From NCBI GenBank assembly GCA_963770915.1, contig CAVYRG010000001.1:2170001-2234000 (forward strand): a stretch of DNA of 64,000 bases. Direction: 5' to 3'. Shown one piece after another: positions 58,089 to 64,000 of the stretch; within the stretch, counting starts at the first letter, position 1, and each line of letters opens with the position of its first letter. The translations under genes and the position numbers were made by a program. The DNA comes from PALSA-270 sp963770915 (GTDB taxonomy: Bacteria; Acidobacteriota; Terriglobia; Terriglobales; Acidobacteriaceae). The notes beneath the pieces are model-generated. The model was not told where the DNA came from and did not search any database. It was given only the letters and a program-made list of their open reading frames with translations.

Positions 58089-59606
58089 GTGTGGAGGGGG
58101 CTGCGATCACTTTGTCGACTTCTCGCCAAACGTGCGGGCGACGTCCTTGCGTCGCCCATCTACCGTTGTGCAGTTCGCAGCCCAGAGCAGGATGACATCC
58201 GGGGACAGCCTGTGGACTCGACGCGACTGAAGGTTCTGGTGGTTGATGAGACGCCGGAGACATTTCAGATCATCTCCGAAGCTCTGTCTCACGAATCCGT
58301 GCAACTTTTCGTGGTGCCCAACGTCAACGCTGCCCTCGAACACTTTGAGCGGATACATCCGCGTATTGTGATTGCGGATTTTGCGCTACAGGGGATGGAT
58401 GGGCTGCAATTCATGGATCGCGTGTTGGCCGCTGATCCGGGCACGGACTTTGTGCTCATGGCGGACAGCAACCTCGACGAGACCGCCCTTGACGCGATTC
58501 GCCGCGGCGCCAGCGAGTGTCTCTCTAAGCCTCTCGACCCCTTGAAGCTGCGCACTTGTATCCATGCCTTGGTCGAACAGGCGCTGGAACGGGAAAGGTC
58601 GCAGCAACTCGAGCAGCAATCGCTCAAGGCATTTCAGTTCCAGGGAATGATCGGGCGCGGCCCGTTGATGCTCGATGTGTTTCATAAGATTCGCCGTATC
58701 GCGCCGCACTTTCGCACCGTCCTGGTGACCGGGGCTACCGGTACCGGGAAGGAGCTGGTCGCGCACGCGCTTCACAACCTCAGCCCGGCCAAGTCGGCGC
58801 CATTCGCCGTTTGTAACTGCTCCGCCCTGATGGAGAGTTTGCTTGAGAGTGAGTTGTTCGGCTATGTGAAGGGCGCGTTTACGGGAGCGAATCGCGATAA
58901 GCAGGGAGTTTTTGAGTACGCCAACGGCGGCACCGTCTTCCTGGACGAGATCGGGGAACTTCCTCTGGCCGCCCAAGCGAAACTCCTTCGCGTGCTACAG
59001 AATCAAGAGGTCCAACGGGTCGGCTCGCCGGTGTCGCACAAAGTTGATGTACGCATCATCGCCGCCACTCACCGCAACCTACGGAAGATGGTCAGCGAGG
59101 GAAAGTTTCGCGAGGACCTCTTCTACCGCTTATCCGTTGTGGAGATCCCTCTGCCTCGCCTGGCCGACCGCAAAGAGGACTTGCCCCTCTTGCTCCGGCA
59201 CTTCCTGCAGATCTATGCCGCTTTATTTCGGAAGGAAGTCGTGGGCGTCACGCGCCGCGCCCAACTCCGCCTGTTTACGCACAGCTGGCCAGGGAACGTG
59301 CGTGAGTTGGAAAACGTCATCAGCAGCAGTTGCATCATGGCGGTTGGAAAAGTTATCGACCTCGCCGACCTGCCCGAATCATTTCGCGCCCTGGAGCCTC
59401 GATTTGATTCCGAAGAAGAAGAGTTGCTGACTCTGGAAGAGATGCAACTGCGTCATCTGACACGCGTGTTGGATCGTGTGCAGGGGAACAAGGCGCGCGC
59501 CGCGGAGATTCTCGGCGTGGGTCGCAACACCATCTACCACATGCTCAGCCGCCGGCGAGCGGGCTTGGAGAGTCAATCTTCAGAGTCTAAGGAGCCTACG
59601 CCCTAG
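58089..59606 (+). CDS. NtrC-family sigma54-dependent response regulator
   Basis: Activates sigma54 RNA polymerase from distal sites. After about 40 uncertain N-terminal residues (a GTG at 58212, VDSTRLKVLVVDE, is a likely alternative start), a receiver domain runs to about residue 165, with an ADFALQGMDG site. The AAA+ domain (about 185-420) has Walker A GATGTGKE, the sigma54-contact ESELFGYVKGAFTGA and Walker B GGTVFLDEIGELPL. The C-terminal Fis-type HTH is VQGNKARAAEILGVGRNTIYHML. GAFTGA is intact, so sigma54 contact is expected. Target and kinase are unknown. It ends 180 bp before the GH51 gene. Confidence 0.91.
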   Translation: MWRGLRSLCRLLAKRAGDVLASPIYRCAVRSPEQDDIRGQPVDSTRLKVLVVDETPETFQIISEALSHESVQLFVVPNVNAALEHFERIHPRIVIADFALQGMDGLQFMDRVLAADPGTDFVLMADSNLDETALDAIRRGASECLSKPLDPLKLRTCIHALVEQALERERSQQLEQQSLKAFQFQGMIGRGPLMLDVFHKIRRIAPHFRTVLVTGATGTGKELVAHALHNLSPAKSAPFAVCNCSALMESLLESELFGYVKGAFTGANRDKQGVFEYANGGTVFLDEIGELPLAAQAKLLRVLQNQEVQRVGSPVSHKVDVRIIAATHRNLRKMVSEGKFREDLFYRLSVVEIPLPRLADRKEDLPLLLRHFLQIYAALFRKEVVGVTRRAQLRLFTHSWPGNVRELENVISSSCIMAVGKVIDLADLPESFRALEPRFDSEEEELLTLEEMQLRHLTRVLDRVQGNKARAAEILGVGRNTIYHMLSRRRAGLESQSSESKEPTP

Positions 59607-59633
59607 AGTTGCTCCGGGCCCAGAGCCTGCGGG

Positions 59634-59644
59634 AAACGATTACC
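59634..59644 (+). promoter_or_regulatory. LacI-type operator half of a pair upstream of GH51 (upstream site)
   Basis: AAACGATTACC contains AAACGATT, which fits the LacI-family core AAnCGnTT. Its exact reverse complement GGTAATCGTTT lies at 59721-59731. The two core centres are 90 bp apart and bracket the promoter at 59681-59709, a layout suited to looping repression. Confidence 0.55.
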
Positions 59645-59680
59645 CATCCCGACCTAAGGGTCCGCCGCTCGACAAATCAC

Positions 59681-59709
59681 TTGTTTCAATATAGTGGCGC
59701 GACTATATT
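59681..59709 (+). promoter_or_regulatory. Sigma70-like promoter of the GH51-galM-lacI unit
   Basis: TTGTTT (59681-59686) and TATATT (59704-59709) are separated by 17 bp. The -10/spacer region also holds a 7-bp inverted repeat, ATATAGT (59689-59695) and ACTATAT (59702-59708), which could itself be an operator. Transcription would start about 70 bp upstream of the GH51 start. Confidence 0.55.
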
Positions 59710-59720
59710 TGTGCCGTTTC

Positions 59721-59731
59721 GGTAATCGTTT
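59721..59731 (+). promoter_or_regulatory. LacI-type operator downstream of the GH51 promoter
   Basis: GGTAATCGTTT contains AATCGTTT, matching the LacI-family core AAnCGnTT. It is the exact inverted copy of the site at 59634-59644. It lies just downstream of the -10 box, where a bound repressor would block transcription. Confidence 0.55.
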
Positions 59732-59786
59732 GCGGAAGCGCAGCCGCCCCGATACCTCACGGGACTCTAATCGACAGGAGCGAGAC

Positions 59787-61415
59787 GTGTTTTCCCCTTT
59801 CCGGCGGAGTTTCCTCCGCCAGATAATGACCGCGGGAATGGCGTGTTCAGCCAACCGATGGTTTGGCCCCCTGCTGTTCGCCCAAGCGAAGGCGCCCGCA
59901 GCGGCAGATTCGATAACTCGTGTCTACCTGGATTCGCGGCGGGTGATCGCCAAATTGAGTCCTAATCTGTTCGGCTCTTTTCTGGAACATCTTGGCCGCG
60001 CCATTTACCAAGGCATTTATGATCCCGGCTCGAAATTGGCGGATACGAACGGCTTTCGCACCGACGTAATGGATGTTGTCCGCAAGCTGGGCGTTCCCAT
60101 CGTTCGCTATCCGGGTGGCAATTTCGTCTCCGGCTACAACTGGCTGGACGGCATCGGGCCCAAACAAGATCGCCCGACCGTCCTTGACAAAGCTTGGAAC
60201 ACGCTTGAAACCAATCAGTTTGGGACCGATGAATTCATGGCTTCGTGCAAAGCCGTGGGAACCAAGCCGCTGATGGGTCTCAATCTCGGCACTGGCACTC
60301 CGGAACAGGCAGCCGCGCTGGTGGAGTATTGCAACGTAGACAAGGGCACGGAATGGAGCGACCTGAGGCGCAAGCATGGATACCCGGACCCCTATCGTGT
60401 CGAGCACTGGTGCCTGGGCAACGAGATGGATGGTCCGTGGCAGATCGGGCACATGCCGGCGGCGGAATACGGTTTCAAGGCGGCGGACGCGGCCCGGCAG
60501 ATGAGGTATGTCGATCCCTCCATCAAAGTCATCGCCTGCGGGTCGAGCAATCCATCCATGCCGACCTATCTCGACTGGGACCGCGAAGTCCTGGAGCTGT
60601 GCTACCAGTACATCGATGGGCTATCGCTTCACCGCTATTTCGGCAACACCCAGCAGGAGACCGGCGGCGAAAGTTCCAAGTATGTAGCGATGAATCTGTC
60701 CATGGACCGCCAGATCGAAGAAACGCTGGCCGTCTGCGACATGGTGCGGGGTGAGCATCATTCTGCCAAGCAACTCTGGCTCTCCTTCGATGAATGGAAC
60801 GTTTGGTACCGCGCGCGCGGCGGCGACTATTCGGACGGACATCGCAAAGAGGCGCCGCATCTACTGGAAGAGGTCTATAACCTCGAGGATGCCTTGCTGG
60901 TCGGAGGCCTGGTGAATTCGCTTCTCCGCCATGCCGACCGCGTGAGGATCGCTTGCCTAGCGCAATTGGTCAATGTGATCGCGCCCATCATGACCAACGA
61001 AAATGGTTTGTACCTGCAGACCATCTTCTACCCATATAGCTGGGGTTTGCAATATGCGCGCGGAGCCGTGCTCGATCTCCTGACGGAATCGCCAGGCTAC
61101 GAAGTTTCCGGAATGGGGCAGGTTCCATACCTGGATGTCGTCGCCACCAACGCCGACGATGGAACCGTTTCCCTCTTCATTCTGAACCGCGACCTCGCTA
61201 AAGCTCGCACGGTGGAAGTGAACTGGCAGGACAGATCTCCCGGTCCGGTGTTGACCGCGCTGACGCTGACGGGAGATGATCTGAAGGCTTCCAATAGCTT
61301 TGAGGCGTCGCGTAAAGTCATTCCTCAGGAAATGTCGAAGCCTGCGGGCGCGAATGGCCGCACCAGATGGGAAGTTCCCGCTCGTTCCTACACGGTGGTG
61401 CAGTGGGGGGCATGA
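59787..61415 (+). CDS. Exported GH51 alpha-L-arabinofuranosidase
   Basis: Releases L-arabinofuranose from arabinan or arabinoxylan side chains. The start GTG at 59787 has an AGGAG site. The N-terminus FRRSFLRQIMTAG resembles a twin-arginine signal. The 542-aa protein has the GH51 pattern: LFGSFLEHLGRAIYQGIY, VRKLGVPIVRYPGGNFVSGYNW, the acid/base glutamate in CLGNEMDGPWQIG, the nucleophile glutamate in LSFDEWNVWY and the C-terminal beta domain (VSLFILNRD ... YTVVQW). It is likely periplasmic. galM and lacI follow in one apparent transcription unit. Confidence 0.9.
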   Translation: MFSPFRRSFLRQIMTAGMACSANRWFGPLLFAQAKAPAAADSITRVYLDSRRVIAKLSPNLFGSFLEHLGRAIYQGIYDPGSKLADTNGFRTDVMDVVRKLGVPIVRYPGGNFVSGYNWLDGIGPKQDRPTVLDKAWNTLETNQFGTDEFMASCKAVGTKPLMGLNLGTGTPEQAAALVEYCNVDKGTEWSDLRRKHGYPDPYRVEHWCLGNEMDGPWQIGHMPAAEYGFKAADAARQMRYVDPSIKVIACGSSNPSMPTYLDWDREVLELCYQYIDGLSLHRYFGNTQQETGGESSKYVAMNLSMDRQIEETLAVCDMVRGEHHSAKQLWLSFDEWNVWYRARGGDYSDGHRKEAPHLLEEVYNLEDALLVGGLVNSLLRHADRVRIACLAQLVNVIAPIMTNENGLYLQTIFYPYSWGLQYARGAVLDLLTESPGYEVSGMGQVPYLDVVATNADDGTVSLFILNRDLAKARTVEVNWQDRSPGPVLTALTLTGDDLKASNSFEASRKVIPQEMSKPAGANGRTRWEVPARSYTVVQWGA

Positions 61416-61431
61416 AAAGAAAGGAAGACTC

Positions 61432-62553
61432 ATGAACTGGGCAAACCTTGGGCGTAAGCTCGCTGTCGTTTTGATTCTCGGTATACTGTCGGTCGGAGCG
61501 GAAGGAGAAGCACGAGTGAGCAAGCAACCTTTCGGAAAGCTACCCGATGGTACTGCGGTAGACCTATACACCCTGAAGGACGCCTCCATCGAGGTTGGCA
61601 TCATCACCTATGGTGGCCGGATTCAGTCGCTCAAAGTTCCCGATCGCAAGGGAAAAGCGGAGGACATTGTCCTCGGTTTTGACTCGATTGAGGGATATCT
61701 CGCGAATCCGGGGCCTTTTTTTGGCGCACTCATCGGCCGCTACGCGAACCGGATTGCTCATGGCCAATTCCAGCTCGACGGCAAGACTTACACGTTGCCC
61801 AAGAACGACGGCGACAACACCCTCCACGGCGGGCCCATGGGGTTTGACAAGCTGGTATGGGAGGCCAAACCTATTGCCAATGGACTGGAGCTCACGCGCG
61901 TGAGCAAAGACGGAGACGAGGGATTCCCCGGCACCCTCACTGCGATCGTCCGTTATACCCTGGTCGGCAATACTTTGCACATCGACTATTCGGCCACTAC
62001 CGATAAAGACACGGTCGTCAACTTGACCAACCATTCTTATTTCAATCTCTCCGGCCAGGGCAATGGGACCATTCTTCATGACGAACTGAAGCTCAATGCG
62101 TCCCGGTTTACGCCCGTGAACAAAAATCTGATTCCGACCGGGGTTCTGCAGCCGGTGGCAGGAACGCCATTCGATTTCCGCAAGCTCACCGAAATCGGCG
62201 CGCGGATCGAAAACAATGACGAGCAGCTGAAGATTGCCGGCGGCTACGATCACAATTGGGTGCTGGATCACCCATCGGGCCAGTTATCTGAGGCCGCCGA
62301 GGTTTACGACCCCACCACGGGACGAGTGCTCACGGTTTTCACCACCCAGCCGGGAATTCAGTTCTACTCGAGCAACTTCCTGGATGGAACCGTTAAAGGG
62401 AAGGATGGAAAAGTGTACCTTCACCGCGGCGCGCTTTGCTTGGAGACGCAGCACTTTCCGGATTCTCCCAACCAACCCAAGTTTCCCAGTGCTGAGTTGA
62501 AGCCGGGGCAACGGTATCATCAAGTCACCGAGTTCCGGTTCTCGACTCGATAG
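61432..62553 (+). CDS. galM: Aldose 1-epimerase (galactose mutarotase), exported
   Basis: Interconverts alpha and beta anomers of aldoses. The 373-aa protein has an N-terminal hydrophobic segment (LAVVLILGILSVGA), indicating export. It has the family pattern ITYGGRIQSLKVPDR, IGRYANRIAHGQF, LHGGPMGFDK, the catalytic histidine in NLTNHSYFNLSG and glutamate in LCLETQHFPDSPN. The ATG at 61432 with an AAGGAAG site follows 16 bp after the GH51 stop, so it can act on sugars released there. lacI follows after 35 bp. Confidence 0.92.
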   Translation: MNWANLGRKLAVVLILGILSVGAEGEARVSKQPFGKLPDGTAVDLYTLKDASIEVGIITYGGRIQSLKVPDRKGKAEDIVLGFDSIEGYLANPGPFFGALIGRYANRIAHGQFQLDGKTYTLPKNDGDNTLHGGPMGFDKLVWEAKPIANGLELTRVSKDGDEGFPGTLTAIVRYTLVGNTLHIDYSATTDKDTVVNLTNHSYFNLSGQGNGTILHDELKLNASRFTPVNKNLIPTGVLQPVAGTPFDFRKLTEIGARIENNDEQLKIAGGYDHNWVLDHPSGQLSEAAEVYDPTTGRVLTVFTTQPGIQFYSSNFLDGTVKGKDGKVYLHRGALCLETQHFPDSPNQPKFPSAELKPGQRYHQVTEFRFSTR

Positions 62554-62588
62554 ACTATCGGGAATGACGCGGAAGAGAAGCGGGATGT

Positions 62589-63611
62589 ATGGATATACGG
62601 GAGATCGCCAAGCGCGCCAAGGTGTCCACCGCGACGGTCTCCCGCGCCATCAACCGCGTACCCACGGTTGATCCGCAACTGGCAAAGCGCGTCTGGAAGG
62701 TTGTCGACCAGCTCGGCTACTATCCGAACCGCCAGGCGCGCGCGCTCGTCTCGGGCCGCACACGAATCTTCGGGCTGATTGTTTCCGAAATTATCAATCC
62801 GTTTTTCCCGGAAATCGTTCAGTCGTTTGAAGACATGGCGGTGCAGCACAATTATGAGCTGCTGCTGACATCAACCGTGCACAATCCCAAGCGGATGGAA
62901 ATCGCGGTGCGCCGCATGATCGAGCACCGCGTGGACGGCGTTGCCGTGCTGACCTTCGGCATGGAAGATTCTTTGCTTGAGGATCTTCGCTTCCGGAAAG
63001 TACCGCTTGTGTTCGTCGATGTGGGGTCGAACCTTCCGGGCGTAAGCAGCATTCGCGTTCAATATCAGCATGGCATTCAGCAAGCGGTGCAACACTTGGC
63101 GGCGCTGCGCCACACGCGAATTGCATTTGTCACCGGCCCGCTTCATTTGAAGTCGGCGTTGGCTCGCAAAACCGCCTTTGAGGAATCTGCCCAGGAAATC
63201 GGATTACAGATTCCACCGGAGTTCATCGTAGTGGGAGATCACACCATGGAAGGGGGGATGAAAGCCCTGGCTGAACTGGTCCGCCTGCCAGACCGCCCGA
63301 CCGCGGTGATGTGCTCCAACGACATGACGGCCATCGGAGTTCTCCGCGAAGCCTACGATTGCGGCATCCGTGTTCCGCAAGATTTGTCTGTCGTGGGCTT
63401 TGACGACATCCGCCTCGCCCACTTCACCACGCCCCCCTTGACCACGGTCGAAATGTCTCAGGTCGAATTATCAAAGCTCGCTTTCAAGGCTCTGATTCAC
63501 CAGGTGGAGAGCGACCCCGGCACACCCGCAAACCGCGAATATCTCCTAATGACCAACCTTGTGCAACGGCGTTCTACAGGTTTAGCTCCGGGCGCGCCGG
63601 CAAAATCGTGA
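62589..63611 (+). CDS. LacI-family transcriptional regulator
   Basis: A 340-aa repressor-type regulator. Residues 1-50 hold the LacI HTH (MDIREIAKRAKVSTATVSRAINR) followed by the hinge helix (YYPNRQARALVSGRTR). About 60-335 is the periplasmic-binding-like domain (IFGLIVSEIINPFFPEI ... DLSVVGFDDIRLAHFTTPPLTTV). It is the third gene of the GH51-galM unit and probably regulates it through the two AAnCGnTT operators at 59634 and 59721. The effector is likely an arabinose- or galactose-type sugar, by context only. Confidence 0.92.
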   Translation: MDIREIAKRAKVSTATVSRAINRVPTVDPQLAKRVWKVVDQLGYYPNRQARALVSGRTRIFGLIVSEIINPFFPEIVQSFEDMAVQHNYELLLTSTVHNPKRMEIAVRRMIEHRVDGVAVLTFGMEDSLLEDLRFRKVPLVFVDVGSNLPGVSSIRVQYQHGIQQAVQHLAALRHTRIAFVTGPLHLKSALARKTAFEESAQEIGLQIPPEFIVVGDHTMEGGMKALAELVRLPDRPTAVMCSNDMTAIGVLREAYDCGIRVPQDLSVVGFDDIRLAHFTTPPLTTVEMSQVELSKLAFKALIHQVESDPGTPANREYLLMTNLVQRRSTGLAPGAPAKS

Positions 63612-63641
63612 CGATCTCCGCGATCGCCTATTAGCTAACTG

Positions 63642-63658
63642 TCGCTAAAGCATAGCGA
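63642..63658. promoter_or_regulatory. Inverted repeat between lacI and the partial 3' gene
   Basis: TCGCTA (63642-63647) and TAGCGA (63653-63658) form a 6-bp inverted repeat with a 5-bp spacer, 30 bp after the lacI stop. It may be an operator or a weak transcript hairpin; no T-run follows. Confidence 0.35.
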
Positions 63659-63782
63659 TAGGATCGACAATCCCCCGCGCAGCGACCTCCTGCCCTTGCA
63701 TCCGGGCCAGCGAAACTCTCGTAACCTGCAAAAGCGAAATACAGGCTGTGTTTTGCTGCAATTGCTGTTTTGATGGTATGGG

Positions 63783-64000
63783 GTGAACCTTCTCCTCATT
63801 CGCGAACGCCAAGGGCGGAGCCGTTCTTGGGTGCGAACCGTGGCACTAGTGTTCCTGGCTTCCTGCTACGGACCGACATCCCTAGCTGCAAGCCTGGCGC
63901 CGCTTAAAACTGCCCACGCGGTCCACAGCCTGACCCTGGCCGAATCGCTGCGGGCGCTGCCCATTCACCTTTCCGCCGCGACAGTCCTTTACTACAACCC
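63783..64000 (+). CDS. N-terminal part of a probable exported or sensor protein (cut by window end)
   Basis: An open frame starts at GTG 63783 and is still open at the window end. It encodes a basic N-terminus and a hydrophobic signal/anchor segment (VRTVALVFLASCYGPTSLAA), followed by HAVHSLTLAESLRALPIHLSAATVLYYNP. The last pattern resembles the start of the N-terminal ligand-binding domain in some acidobacterial sensor histidine kinases, but this is from memory and only about 73 residues are visible. A GTG at 63831 is an alternative start. Confidence 0.4.
   Translation, partial: MNLLLIRERQGRSRSWVRTVALVFLASCYGPTSLAASLAPLKTAHAVHSLTLAESLRALPIHLSAATVLYYN

Overview
The window looks like chromosome from a member of the Acidobacteriota (class Terriglobia, Koribacter-like). 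This is an inference from gene content and style, not from a marker-gene search. The DNA is GC-rich (visibly near 60%). It carries gene types common in that phylum: DUF3857/transglutaminase-TPR proteins, several other large TPR proteins, a winged-helix/TPR regulator of CadC type, a small secreted family, GH51 with galactose mutarotase and LacI, and a two-domain ThyX. KdsB, an OmpA-type protein and MurJ indicate a diderm cell with Kdo-containing lipopolysaccharide. There is no rRNA, CRISPR array, transposase or phage structural gene. One tRNA (Met, CAT, with encoded CCA) is present.

Layout: 1-7.3 kb holds housekeeping genes (folD, coaE, an HtrA-like protease, an aldo/keto reductase, a TIM-barrel isomerase, asnS, arginase). 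7.3-10.2 kb holds an orphan PD-(D/E)XK-like gene, a lipB broken by a 71-bp double-hairpin insert, and lpdA. 10.3-22.1 kb is mixed: a small membrane protein, an FGE-like protein without catalytic cysteines, a SnoaL-like protein, a 1,105-aa transglutaminase/TPR protein, thiE, a LOG protein and a 1,054-aa TPR protein. 22.3-28.5 kb holds a LysR regulator, an acyl-CoA synthetase-ACP-PlsC fusion, murJ and an OmpA protein with a clear terminator. 28.9-43.6 kb holds TPR proteins, a dNTPase, purH, an Xre regulator, two GNATs, fabG, a CPA2 antiporter, DUF2071, thyX and purM. 43.7-49 kb holds a 55-aa membrane protein, recA, a vanadium-haloperoxidase/PAP2-like protein and the CadC-like protein. 49-56.4 kb is a forward run coaD-aspC-manA-manC-phosphohexomutase-M48 peptidase, convergent with kdsB. 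56.6-64 kb has tRNA-Met, two response regulators without an adjacent complete kinase, a GH51-galM-lacI arabinoside module and the start of a probable secreted or sensor protein cut by the window end.

Working together: manA, manC and the hexomutase form a complete fructose-6-P to GDP-mannose route. folD, purH, purM, thyX and the dNTPase cover one-carbon and nucleotide metabolism but are scattered. The GH51-galM-lacI genes appear to be one transcription unit, with a sigma70-like promoter bracketed by two LacI-type operator sequences. The most unusual items are the interrupted lipB; arrays of short units with strict 7-bp spacing at four places, one inside thiE; and the tandem ThyX, whose signature motif is divided between its two domains.
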